Part shown: positions 43,954 through 53,210 of the stretch, piece after piece
How the letters are laid out: the number at the start of each line of letters is the position of its first letter
Numbering within the stretch: the stretch's first letter is position 1
NCBI GenBank assembly: GCA_942490775.1
Contig: CALNYL010000009.1
Span: 484,798-548,797, forward strand
Length of the DNA stretch: 64,000 nucleotides
Origin: UBA6489 sp942490775
GTDB lineage: Bacteria > Patescibacteriota > Gracilibacteria > BD1-5 > UBA6164
Direction of reading: 5' to 3'
Position numbers and translations under genes: made by a program
The notes under the pieces: generated by a model
The model's database searches: none
Told to the model about the DNA's origin: nothing
What the model saw: the letters and a program-made list of their open reading frames with translations, nothing else

Positions 43954-44178
43954 ATGAAACTATTTATTTCATCTATTCTTATAGTATTATCATTTTTTTC
44001 TGGATATCTTTTTAGCGAGAAAAAAACAAAAAAAATTATTCAGGAAAATGAAAATGCAAAAAGTTATATAAATATAGAACAAAAGTGAAAGAAGCTAAAT
44101 GTAACTAATACAAACAAAAATGTTATTATATTAGTTAATTGAGAAGAGTTTGGTTCAGGAAAAATTGAGTTAGAGTAG
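43954..44178 (+). CDS. Small membrane-anchored protein, unknown
   Basis: 74 residues: an N-terminal hydrophobic helix (LFISSILIVLSFFSGYLF) and a polar tail with NVIILVNGEEFGSGK. No family recognised. It may be a small secreted or anchored protein upstream of the tRNA cluster. Confidence 0.55.
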
Positions 44179-44317
44179 TTTTTAGGTTTTGGCATTTTTT
44201 TTGATGGATAGTATATTATTTATCGTCTTTAAATAGGGAATATAATGAAAAATATAAAAAAATTTTGACTTTAGAGTTTTTTTAAATACCATATCTCTCG
44301 CATAAGTTAAAAAATAT

Positions 44318-44394
44318 GCGGGTGTAGCTCAATTGGCTAGAGCATCTGCCTTCCAAGCAGAGGGTTGTGGGTTCGAGTCCCATCACCCGCTCCA
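44318..44394 (+). tRNA. tRNA-Gly, anticodon TCC
   Basis: 77 nt with encoded CCA. Acceptor GCGGGTG/CACCCGC, loop CTTCCAA with TCC as anticodon, T-loop GTTCGAGTC. U73 and the G1-C72, C2-G71 pairs are the glycine identity set. Reads GGA, and by wobble GGG. It opens a three-tRNA transcript; TTGACT at 44275-44280 is the likely -35 box. Confidence 0.97.
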
Positions 44395-44488
44395 TTTTTT
44401 TATTATATGCGGTTAGAGAAGTAGAAAGTAGAAAGTTGTTATACATATACTTTCTTTCAAGAATCTACTTTTTTTTATTGCTTACTTA

Positions 44489-44565
44489 GGGCGTATAGCT
44501 CAGCTGGTTAGAGCGCACGACTGATAATCGTGAGGTCGGTGGTTCAAGTCCACCTATGCCCACCA
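44489..44565 (+). tRNA. tRNA-Ile, anticodon GAT
   Basis: 77 nt with CCA. Acceptor GGGCGTA/TATGCCC, loop CTGATAA, discriminator A. Reads ATC and ATT. Confidence 0.96.
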
Positions 44566-44584
44566 TTAATTTTCTCTTGAAAAT

Positions 44585-44661
44585 CGGGAACTGGCGCAAT
44601 TGGCTAGCGCACACGCTTTGGGAGCGTGGGGTTAAGAGTTCGAGTCTCTTGTTCCCGACCA
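44585..44661 (+). tRNA. tRNA-Pro, anticodon TGG
   Basis: 77 nt with CCA. Acceptor CGGGAAC/GTTCCCG, loop TTTGGGA, discriminator A, with C1-G72 typical of bacterial tRNA-Pro. Followed by a strong terminator. Confidence 0.96.
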
Positions 44662-44676
44662 TTTTTGAAAACAATT

Positions 44677-44709
44677 AAAAAAAGCATTTTAATTAAAATG
44701 CTTTTTTTT
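44677..44709 (+). terminator. Terminator of the tRNA cluster
   Basis: Stem AAAAGCATTTT / AAAATGCTTTT with an AATT loop and T tract. Confidence 0.93.
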
Positions 44710-44721
44710 GTGGTTTTATAG

Positions 44722-44822
44722 AAATTAGAAAATAATAATACATTCACAGAGAAGATTTTTTTACTATTAATTTTTAGTATAAAATCTTCTAATGATTTGT
44801 TTAATTATTTTTTTTTAATTTC
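44722..44822. ncRNA. Structured intergenic element, copy 2
   Basis: Same layout as 10831-10930: outer palindrome (44722-44739 with 44805-44822, imperfect), shared core TTTTTAGTATAAAA. Inside, AGAAGATTTT pairs perfectly with AAAATCTTCT. The right arm overlaps the last codons of the minus-strand ligase-like gene. Confidence 0.65.
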
Positions 44823-46743
44823 TTAATTTTACTTTTTCTAAAATAATTTTAATGTTGCTATATTTTTCGCTAAAAAATCTTTTTTTATCTATAATCTTTT
44901 TTAGAAGAAAATTATTATAGTATTTAGAATTTTCATTCCGTAGGTCAGGGAGTTTGGTTAGTCATGTTTTATAGTATTCTATGGCTAGGTCTTTGTGTCA
45001 GGTCATCTCTAGGTATTCTCAACAGTAAAAATAATTTTCGGCACATCAAAATTCTTCTGTGAAATTCTCACAGTCTTTTACTATATTTACGAGTGAACTA
45101 ATCTTTGCTGAATAGGAACTTTTACTCTTAAATCATTCAATTTCTAGTCACTTTTCAAATTCTCATAACATATAGTAGTAATTTGGGTAGAACTTATAGG
45201 TTTCAAGGATTTTATTGTATTTTTTATTGTAAATATGATTTTCGGCCAAATAAAGCCTATATGAAAAATATGCTCAAGTTATAGAAATAGAAGTTATAAA
45301 TACTAGAAAAGTGAAACATAAAAACTTGTAGCTTTTTCTTTTTGCAAAAGGGGAAGAATTTACTTTAGGATTATTGTAATTTAATTCTACTAAAAATAAA
45401 ATAAGTAAGAGATAAGTTGATATAGAAGAGAAGTTAAATATTGTAAAAAATAAAAATAGTGCGATAGCTTCAAAATAATAATTTTTCTTGAATCCTTTTA
45501 TAAATTTGTATATGAAATATATTAGTAATGAAAGTCAAAATATTCAGGTATGATAAAATACATTTATCAGTAAATTATGAGGTCTACTGGCTGTTAGTCA
45601 TATATTTTCAAAAATATATAAATATTGAGATTTGTAATTATCAAATATAAGTTCTAAGGTTTCAAGTCATCATCAGAATAAAAATATCTTTGCATCGGAA
45701 AATATTATTTTTAAAGTAGTTCACCATATGAAAAATCTAGATATAAATGAACTAATCTTTTCAGGAAATATAAAAAATATTATGGGAATTAATATAATTA
45801 ATACAGATATAAGGAATATAGTTATAATTTTTTTCTTCTTTTTTGCCAAGAAAACAAGAAGAAAATCTAATTTTATTGCAACAGTTTGTCAACAGAGGGC
45901 TTTAGCTCTTTGCCTAAAAAAAATAGAGAAACTTTTTCAAATATTTTCTAAAAAGCTTTTCTTAACAACCAAAAAATAGTAAATATTATAAATCAAAAAT
46001 GTTAGAAATCCCCAAGCTGATTTTGTTAGTAGAAGTGTGAAGATGGTTATAAGTAGTAATAATCACCATATAGTTTTATTAAACCACCCCCTAGCCCCCT
46101 CCTTCTTAAGGATGGGGGATTTTACCCTATACAAAAAAGGAACCAAGACAAGTAAATGAAGAGCTATATAGTTTGGGTGCCCCATAGTTCATATTGCTCT
46201 GTTGGATAGGTCTCAATAATCAAAAGTTGGGTAGAAGTACTCTTTTATAGCTATAATGGACATAAGTACACTGGAAGATATACTTACTTTTAAAAGAGTT
46301 TTCACAAAATATTTTTCATAGCTAGAAATTATTATAAACATTCATATTAAGTTTATGAACATAACTAGAGAGTGTCATTTGGTATTATTTCAAAGTATTG
46401 ATACATAGGGAGAAAAAGATAGTATGGAAGATATAATTAATACTGAAGTTATAGAAATTAGACCACCCCCTAGCCCCCTCCTTATTAAGGAGGGGGAATT
46501 TTTCTTTCAATTTTTTCTTACAAATCACAAAATAAAATAAAATACACTCTCAAAAAGAAATGAAAGTAAAATTATTCATGACAACACATTAAAAAATACA
46601 ACCTTTGTAAAATCAAAGTTTCCATTTACATAAATATTTAATTCCATTCAAAAATATCTTGGAAGTACCGCTACTACTAGTGGAAGAAAGAAAAAAAGTA
46701 GGATTAGTAAGATTTTAGTTGGTTTTTTTATTAAATTTAGCAT
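44815..46743 (-). CDS. O-antigen-ligase-like membrane protein
   Basis: 642 residues with about twelve membrane helices. The central region has GNNTKGHSLVMFINLIGMF, RAIGTMGHPNYIALHLLVLVP and, before a helix, LTASRPHNLLINVFYHTGIFGL; the 'GHPN' and 'RPHNLLINVFYHTG' motifs are typical of Wzy_C/WaaL ligases that join glycans to lipid or protein carriers. The C-terminal 200 residues are TPR-like (NKILETYKFYPNYYYMLGEFEKG). Three dispersed palindromes lie inside, all in frame: residues about 83-96 (SPSLIRRGLGGG), 206-221 (SPILKKEGARGW) and 277-287 (RQRAKALCGQT). They sit in loops between helices. The reading frame is unbroken. Confidence 0.85.
45888..45913. repeat. Family B palindrome within the ligase-like gene
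   Basis: GTCAACAGAGGGCTTTAGCT then CTTTGC. It lies in the opposite orientation, relative to the gene, from the copy inside the AGOG gene, yet both stay open. Confidence 0.9.
46082..46121. repeat. Family C palindrome within the ligase-like gene
   Basis: ACCACCCCCTAGCCCCCTCC, TTAAGGA, TGGGGGATT. Read by the gene in a different frame from its sister at 46462. Confidence 0.9.
46462..46500. repeat. Family C palindrome within the ligase-like gene
   Basis: ACCACCCCCTAGCCCCCTCC, TTATTAAGGAGGGGGAATT. Nearly the same as 46082-46121. Confidence 0.9.
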
Positions 46744-46808
46744 TTTGTTTGTATAAAAAATTATTTATATTTTCTAAGTCATATAGTAATTTAAAAGAAA
46801 ATTTTAGC

Positions 46809-46838
46809 AAAAAAAAAAGACCTAATTAGTATAAGTCT
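46809..46838 (-). terminator. Terminator of the UCA tRNA
   Basis: On the minus strand a 7-bp stem AGACTTA/TAGGTCT (one G-U pair) and ten T, 11 nt after the tRNA's CCA end. Confidence 0.85.
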
Positions 46839-46848
46839 AGAAAAAAAA

Positions 46849-46927
46849 TGGAGCGAGGGACGAGGTTTGAACTCGCACACCCAAGGGTTGAAGCCTTAGT
46901 ACACTCACTCTATTATGTTACCCTCGC
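46849..46927 (-). tRNA. tRNA-Gly with anticodon UCA, reading UGA
   Basis: 79 nt on the minus strand with encoded CCA. Acceptor GCGAGGG/CCCTCGC, anticodon stem TAAGG/CCTTG with loop CTTCAAC (anticodon TCA), T-arm GCGAG-TTCAAAC-CTCGT. The first three pairs G1-C72, C2-G71, G3-C70 and U73 equal those of the tRNA-Gly(TCC) at 44318 and are glycine identity elements; C35 is retained and only position 36 differs. This is the decoder of the recoded UGA described for SR1/Gracilibacteria. It has its own promoter and terminator. Its D-arm is unusual: the stem is weak and the loop long. Confidence 0.95.
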
Positions 46928-46950
46928 AGAATATTTTTTTAACGAGAAGG

Positions 46951-46978
46951 AGTATATTAAAAAAAAGTAATTAGTCAA
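46951..46978 (-). promoter_or_regulatory. Promoter of the UCA tRNA
   Basis: On the minus strand TTGACT (46978-46973), 16-nt spacer, TATACT (46956-46951), about 24 nt before the first tRNA base. A strong sigma-70-type promoter. Confidence 0.85.
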
Positions 46979-47040
46979 ATTTTTTGATTTTAATTAAAAA
47001 AAACTTAGAATGCTGTAAATTATTATTTAAACTACAAAAC

Positions 47041-47754
47041 ATGATAAATAACATAATTTCAACAATTGAAAAACAGTATCATATCTATCTAGAGAAAATA
47101 GAGGTATTATGACCTAGGTTTTTTGGTGCAATTTTAATATTAATATTTTGAGCTATAATATCTATATGACTTTATAGATTTGTTTTATTTCTTTTTAAAA
47201 AATTTGGTATAAAAGAACTTATTGATAAACTGGATATTGATATAATAGATAAAAGTGATATTGATGAAGATAAAAAAACAACTGCTGTAAAAAAAGTTAA
47301 ATTTTCTGATAAGATAAAAATAGATAAAGTTGTATGAAAGTCTGTATCTTACTATGTATTTTTAGTATTTTTTAGGTTATCTATAGTAATGGTTTGAATA
47401 AAAGATGTTGAAGATGCTTTATGAAGTTTGATAGCTTATTTACCAAATTTATTTATATGAGTTGTTATATGATTTTTTGGTAATAGATTCTCTAACTTTA
47501 TATATGACTTAGTTTATCATACACTTGAACTTACTAAAGAAAAAACTAGTAAGATAATAGCTATGTGAGCGAAAATAGTTATACTTTTTTTCACTATAAT
47601 GCTAGTTTTAAATTACATAAAAATAGTGGATGAATTTATTATTCATTCTATATTTGTTTGATTTATTGCTACTATAACCTTGGCAGGTTGACTTTCATTT
47701 GGACTTTGATGAAGAAAAGTAGCAGCTGAAATATTAGAAAGCTTTAGAAAATAA
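47041..47754 (+). CDS. Mechanosensitive-channel-like membrane protein
   Basis: 237 residues with about five membrane segments. The C-terminal ITLAGGLSFGLGGRKVAAEILESFRK is the 'conserved TM helix' of small MscS-like proteins, rich in Gly and Ala, with the GLGG pore-type motif. The N-terminal half has RFFGAILILIFGAIISIGLYR and a charged loop. It lacks the MscS beta domain that follows TM3, so it is a short variant; channel function is likely but not shown. Most glycine codons here are TGA. Confidence 0.75.
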
Positions 47755-47756
47755 GA

Positions 47757-47816
47757 CCAGGCTACCCCTAGGGGTCCCCCTCCAATGAATATTAAACTGA
47801 GGGGGCAATCCTTGTA
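47757..47816. repeat. Family C-like palindrome
   Basis: CCCCTAGGGGTCCCCCTCC and CTGAGGGGGCAATCC with an A/T loop. Probable transcription end for the channel-like gene. Confidence 0.65.
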
Positions 47817-47839
47817 AGTTACCCCTAAACACTAATAAA

Positions 47840-49192
47840 ATGAAAAAAGATTTTTTAAATTACATAAAACAAGAATTCACCTTTAGTGATGAAGAGATAA
47901 AAACCTTTGAAGAATTTTTAGAGAAACCTTTAAAAAAATCCATAAGGATTAATATAAATAAAACTAGTATAGAAAACTTTAAAAATATATCTAAAGAAGT
48001 AAACTGGAAATTAACTAAAACTAAACTCTGAAAAAATACCTTTTATGTAGATAGGGAAGACCTAAGCTTAGCTCTTTGAAATACACTATGGCATATGATA
48101 GGGTATTTTTACATACAAGAGGTAGCAGCATCAAGCTCACCATTTTATCTATCAGGAGATAAAGTAGATGAAAAAGAGTATCTGATACTAGATATGAGTG
48201 CTTCTCCTTGATGAAAGACAACATCTCTAAGTGAATATTATCCAAATTCATTAATCGTAGCAAATGAACTACAAAAACCAAGACTAAAATGACTTTTTTC
48301 AAATATAGATAGAATGTGAACACAAAATGTAGTAGTTTCAAACTATGATGGAAGATTTTTTAAGCAAATACCAGAACTTTTTGATAAAATACTTTTAGAT
48401 GCACCTTGTTCATGAGAATGAACGGCTTTTAAAAATCCTGAAACAGTAAAATTTTGGAACTTAAAAAATATAAAAAAAATATCGAGATTGCAGTTTTGAC
48501 TTTTAGAATCAGCTTTAATTAGCACTAAAATAGGTTGAGAGATACTTTATTCAACTTGTACACTAAATAAAATAGAAAATGAGGGAGTTATAAACAAGCT
48601 TATAAAAAAGTATCCAGATTATGTTGAGATTTTACCTATTTCAAAAGAATGTGACTTCAAAAGAAATTGGTCTCATATAGATTTTACTTGAGGTTTTTTT
48701 GTTGCCAAAATTAAAAAAATCAAAAGCATAGAAAACAGTAATACTAAAAAATTAGAAAGGGTAAATCAAAATGTAGAAAAACTTTCAAACAAAGATAACA
48801 GGCTTATAAAAGAATTTTTACTAGATAATTTTGATTTTGATATAAAGAGTTCTTATTTATATAAATATAGGGATAATATTTATTTAACAAATAAAAATCT
48901 AGATAGTATATGGGATAAGCTTTTTCTATTTCAGATGTGAGTACATATTTGAGATTTTAAAAATGCTAATTTTTATCCGAACTTTCACCTATGAACAATA
49001 AAAATATTTAATAAATGAACTATCTGAGTATCCAAAGAAGAACTAGAAAAACTATTTAAGTGATTTGAAGTAGGGGTTGATTTGAATGATTGATTTTATC
49101 AGATTATTTTTGAAAATACACCAGCCTGAATTTGAAAAGTTAAGTTATGAAAGCTAAGAAGTTTGGTTGAAACGGATTTGATGAGGAAATAA
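47840..49192 (+). CDS. RNA (cytosine-5) methyltransferase, RsmF/NOL1/NSUN family
   Basis: 450 residues. The SAM-binding motif LDMSASPGGKTTSLSEYY, then IVANELQKPRLKGLFSNI (motif II), VVVSNYDGRFF and the catalytic LLDAPCSGEGTAFKN (Cys in motif IV), followed by ILYSTCTLNKIENEG (second Cys, motif VI) are all present. This is the NOL1/NOP2/Sun family; the C-terminal extension with LFLFQMGVHIGDFKN is typical of RsmF-type rRNA enzymes. It methylates C5 of a cytidine in rRNA or tRNA. TGA provides the invariant glycines of SPGGKT and PCSGEG. Confidence 0.93.
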
Positions 49193-49253
49193 TTTTGTTT
49201 GCAAAATATAACTTTTGTATAGAATAATGATATTATAAAGTAAATTATTATTT

Positions 49254-49424
49254 ATGATTACTGATTACACTACAGAAGAAAAAGTTTGCTCAGAAAAAGA
49301 GTTAAAAGTAATAGAAAAAATAAGAGACAGATATCTTGCTTGAAAAGAAAAATGAATTTCATTAGAGGAATCATACTCTAATTTTTTAAAGTACTACTCT
49401 AATTTAAATAGTGAAAAATTATAA
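49254..49424 (+). CDS. Small unknown protein
   Basis: 56 residues, highly charged, helical (TTEEKVCSEKELKVIEKIRD...). It uses two TGA-Gly codons. No family recognised. A short A/T-rich gap precedes with possible TATTAT promoter elements at about 49231. Confidence 0.45.
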
Positions 49425-49535
49425 AGTTATAATCATAAGAAAAGTTGAAGATTATCTAAATTAATTTGACCAACAAAAAAATAAATGATACTATTAATTA
49501 GATTTAATATATTGTTTATTTTTTTATTTCAAAAA

Positions 49536-49853
49536 ATGGGAAAAGATTTATCTTACGAAGACAAATTTAAAAAGCTTTTATCTATGTTGGCTTTTTTAAA
49601 AGAAAAAAATGAAGATAGTATTTTTTATGATTTACATGAGATTTTGAGAATATGAAATGGTATTAGTGAGAATTTTGTAAATACTGTTTATCAGATACTT
49701 TTAGATCTAATGTCTAATTTGGATAAAAAGAAAATGGAAAAAGCGGTTTCAAAACTTGAGGCCGTAAAAGATAAAATGGAGTCTATAAAAGAGCAGGAAA
49801 AAAATGAAGATAAAGAAGAAGGGGATGTTGATGAGTTGTTAGAAGATTTATAA
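49536..49853 (+). CDS. Small charged helical protein, unknown
   Basis: 105 residues: SYEDKFKKLLSMLAFLKEKNED and a C-terminal acidic tail EKNEDKEEGDVDELLEDL. Mostly helical and soluble. No family recognised. It may be cotranscribed with the next gene, 43 nt on. Confidence 0.6.
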
Positions 49854-49896
49854 TTTTTTTTGAGAAGAAATATTTTATTTTAATAAAAATTTAAAA

Positions 49897-50667
49897 ATGG
49901 AGAAACAAGTTCAAGAATTAAATTTTAAAGTTGACTGAAATATAACAGAAATAGAGCAAGAACAGTTAAAAGATATTGTAGCAAATTATTCTGAATTTGA
50001 AGAACAACTTATAGATAAATTTCCTGCGATAGAGAAAGATATACAAATGGCTCTAGAAAATGGTAATTTACGATGAAGAAATGCAGCTTTGGTTGAACAT
50101 TTTAGAAATAACCTAAAATCTAAGCTTTTCAAAATAAAATCTAAACTTGGTGTTACATGATGACTTCGTATAGCCTGAAGTTGATTAGTAGATGCAGTAG
50201 GAAATTCTGCTAGAGGTTGGGAAAGGAGTGCAAAATATTTGTATTCTGGAGAAGAAAGATCAAGATGGAAGGAAAACATATGGTGACTAAATAACTGAGA
50301 AAAAGTAACATTTAGAACAATGGAAAAAAATTGAAGATATGTAGTTGTTATTGATGATTACCTTTGAAATATTGAGTATCAGAATGTACCTAAAAGGCAA
50401 CTTAATAAAGTTTTTAAGGACTACCAAAATAGAAAATTTAATTTAATGGAAGATATTGCTGGTGTGGTAATAGACTATAATGATATATCCGCTCCTACTT
50501 GATGGGAAAGAGTTGATTCTTGATTGAATGTTGCTACAGAACAGTGAATAAAAACAGTTCAGGAATGAGTAAAGTATGTTTACGGTGAATGATGAAAGTT
50601 GTATGAAAAAATAAATGGGAAATTTATTGAAAAAAAACCTGAATGAGCTAATGAAAATTCATTATAG
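49897..50667 (+). CDS. Unrecognised soluble protein
   Basis: 256 residues. A helical N-terminal half (EIEQEQLKDIVANYSEFEEQL) runs into GLRIAGSGLVDAVGNSARGW, then a beta-rich segment with RTMEKNGRYVVVIDDYLGNI and a C-terminal DVATEQGIKTVQEGVKYVYG helix. Many TGA-Gly codons are present. No known family. A strong terminator follows. Confidence 0.65.
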
Positions 50668-50734
50668 ACTATAAAAATATACCTGACAGTTTTAAAAACG
50701 GAAGGAGAAGATAAATCTACTTAAAAAAATACAC

Positions 50735-50770
50735 AAAATCACCAGAAACTTTTTGTTTCTGGTGATTTTA
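50735..50770 (+). terminator. Rho-independent terminator
   Basis: Perfect 15-bp stem AAAATCACCAGAAAC/GTTTCTGGTGATTTT; T-rich end. Confidence 0.9.
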
Positions 50771-50777
50771 TTTAATA

Positions 50778-51230
50778 GCCAAAAAACTTGATTTAAAATT
50801 CACTTCATGTAATATACTTCCATATTTTATAGAACTATATTACACAAAATGAGATATATTTTTAAAGCTTACTTATAATCCTGAAAATAAAATCTTTAAT
50901 AAATTTTGATTGTTTTTTAAAGTTAAAACAACACCTTTGGATATTCTTTTATCTCAAAAAATTTGGGCAATATTTAACAGAAAAAGAAAAAAATGAAGAG
51001 ATTTTTTTGATACAGTTTTTTTGTTTTCTTTGACTAGTCCAAATATAGAATATTTAAAAGAAAAATTATGAATTAGCGATTTGAAAATATTGAAAAAGGA
51101 GATTTTGAACTTATGTGATGGTTTAGATTTCATAGAGCTATGAAAGGATGTAGAGGTGTTTTTGATAAATAGGGAAGATGTGAATAAGGTTTTAATGTTT
51201 AGAGAGTTTATAGAGGAAGTTTTGGATTAG
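50778..51230 (+). pseudogene. 5'-truncated AbiEii-type nucleotidyltransferase
   Basis: An open frame of 150 residues without a usable start codon. It includes LFFKVKTTPLDILLSQKIWA followed by a version of the RKKGRDFFDTVFLFSL motif (Q-K, R-x-K-x-RD-x-x-D), the conserved second half of AbiEii/AbiGii-type nucleotidyltransferases, the toxin half of type IV abortive-infection systems. The N-terminal GGT-x-L nucleotidyltransferase motif and any AbiEi partner are missing. It begins right after a terminator, so it is probably a dead remnant. Confidence 0.7.
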
Positions 51231-51363
51231 GGGATAGATTTTAGTTTCATAAAATAGTGATAGAATTTCTAAATTAGAAAAAACAAGTTATAATTGAAAG
51301 TACTAAGAATTAATCTTGAAAAAATACTTTTTATAAATACCAAAAAGCTAACTATAAAAAACC

Positions 51364-52626
51364 ATGAAAACAAAAATATTTTGATGTAAGGTAAATAAAT
51401 ACTACACAGAAAAATGGATAAACTCTGATTATTTAAAAAATAAAAAGGGGGTTTTTATAGCTTCCTGTGTAGTCACAGATAAAGCAAAAAGAAAATGGCT
51501 AAGATTTGTAAAAGACAGTTTGAAAGAAATAAAAAAAGATGAAAAAATATACATAAGCTGATGCTGAGCATTCAAAGACTGAAAAGCTCAAGAAGATTTT
51601 TTTGAAATCTACCCAGAACTGTTAAATCATAAAAATAAAATAGAAATATTAGGGGAAGCACCAGAAGAAAAAAATAACAACGAAGAAAAATTGCAGCCCC
51701 TTTCCTTTAGTATTAAAGGAAGGGATTCAGGGATGGATTATCAAAAACTCTACACAAAAAAATTCATAGTAATCCAATGATGATGTGATAGCTTCTGTAC
51801 ATTTTGCTTAACTGTAAAAAAAAGATGAAGACACTACTCAAGAGATAAAAAAGAAATAGTAGAAGAAATATTAAACTTTGAAAAACAGTGATGAAAAGAG
51901 GTAGTTTTGACTGGTATAAATTTATGAGCTTGGGGGCTTAAAACAACTAACGAAAAAGGTTCAAAATTATATATTTTACTAAGAGAAATACTTGAAAATA
52001 CTAAAATAGAGAGAATAAGAATAAGTTCATTATGACCAGAGTTTATAGATGATAATTTAATAGAGTTGTTTAAAGAAACTAGAATTTATCCACATTTTCA
52101 TTTATCTGTTCAATCTTGAAGTTCGAGAGTATTGAAATTAATGGCGAGGCATTATAATGCTGATTATTTAAAGAGTATTTTAGAAAAGATTAAATTAATT
52201 AAAAGGTGTGATGGGGTTGATATAAGTTTATGAGCTGATATTATAGTTTGATTTCCTTCGGAGACATATGAAGATTTTTTAGAAACTTATAATTTGGTAA
52301 AAGATTTTGAGATAAATAAACTTCATTGTTTTCCATTTTCTGCACATAAGATATGAGAAAATGTTATATCTTGAACTTTTGATAATCAGATAGAAGAGGT
52401 TGAAAAAAAGAGAAGATTAAAAGAACTAAATTATTTATGAGATGAGATAAGAAAGGATTTTATAAACTCACAAAATTGAAAAACTTTGAAAGTTTTAATA
52501 GAATCAGTAAAATGAGATAGTTGGAAGTGATGGAGTGAGAATTATATAGAGTGTGATAGTGATAATTTTGAAGTTATTGATTGAGAGATAAAGAGAAATG
52601 GGATTGTATTTTGAAAACTAAAATAA
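51364..52626 (+). CDS. mtaB: Radical SAM methylthiotransferase, MtaB-like
   Basis: 420 residues. The N-terminal UPF0004 domain starts KTKIFGCKVNKYYTEKW with SCVVTDKAKRK and IYISGCGAF (the three Cys of one cluster). The radical SAM motif C-x3-C-x2-C is at residues 141, 145 and 148 in GGCDSFCTFCLTVKKRGRHYSR, and the later SLQSGS-like LSVQSGSSRVLKLMARHY, DIIVGFPSET and LHCFPFSAHKIG blocks match MtaB/MiaB. MtaB thiolates t6A37 in tRNA. Residues about 110-127 (LQPLSFSIKGRDSGMDYQ) are encoded by a family A palindrome inserted in frame between the two domains. lspA starts four bases after the stop. Confidence 0.93.
51691..51744. repeat. Family A palindrome inside mtaB
   Basis: TTGCAGCCCCTTTCCTTTAG, TATTAAAGGAAGGGATTCAG, GGATGGATTATC. 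Nearly identical to the intergenic copy at 41762-41822. Confidence 0.92.
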
Positions 52627-52630
52627 TTTT

Positions 52631-53080
52631 ATGAAAAAGTATTTATTTATATCAACTGTGATAGTTTGTTTTTTTTTAGATTTATGGAGTAAATTTCTTG
52701 CTAATGAATATTTGCAAAGTAGGATAAGTCTTTTGGGAGATTTTTTGTATTTAGAGTATACTTTAAATTCTGGTATAGCTTTTTCTATAGAGTTAAATCA
52801 AATTTTATTAAAAATACTAACTATTTCTTTGATTATTTGATTTTTTTGTTATTATTTAAGGGAAGAGAGAAAAAATAAGAGTGTTTATATAGATTTTGCT
52901 TTTGGTTTGATATTAGCTTGAGCTTTATGAAATGCTGTGGAGAGGGTAACAAAGGAGAATGTGATTGATTTTATTTGAGTTAAGTATTTTAGTGTATTTA
53001 ATTTAGCTGATAGTTTTATAACAGTGGGAGCGTTTTTGTATTTGATTATGTTGTATTTAAGAAAGAGGTCTAAAGTTTAG
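52631..53080 (+). CDS. lspA: Lipoprotein signal peptidase LspA
   Basis: 149 residues with four membrane helices. Catalytic regions are LGNAVERVTKENVIDFIG (first Asp) and FSVFNLADSFITVGA (second Asp), preceded by YTLNSGIAFSIE. Cleaves lipoprotein signal peptides in the membrane, such as that of the GerMN lipoprotein at 37291. Coupled to mtaB. Confidence 0.96.
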
Positions 53081-53135
53081 TATAAAAGGAAATGGAGTTG
53101 TTTTAATGTTTTGGAAAATATAAATCTCTTTCTAA

Positions 53136-53195
53136 ATTATCTCCCTATTTTCAGGGGGAGGAGGCTACAGTTCTGCAAAGTAGTCATTTTATCAT
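53136..53195. repeat. Family A-like dispersed repeat
   Basis: ATCTCCCTATTTTCAGGGGG, then GAGGAGGCTACAG and CAAAGTAGTCATTTTATCA. The last part recurs in the copy at 54000-54090. Confidence 0.65.
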
Positions 53196-53210
53196 TTAAT
53201 ATTATTTGTT

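Noticed and set aside
44486..44674. Minus-strand open frame with sequence like NKRLELLTPRSQS
   Set aside because: It lies across the tRNA-Ile and tRNA-Pro genes; such frames are well-known artefacts of tRNA antisense reading.
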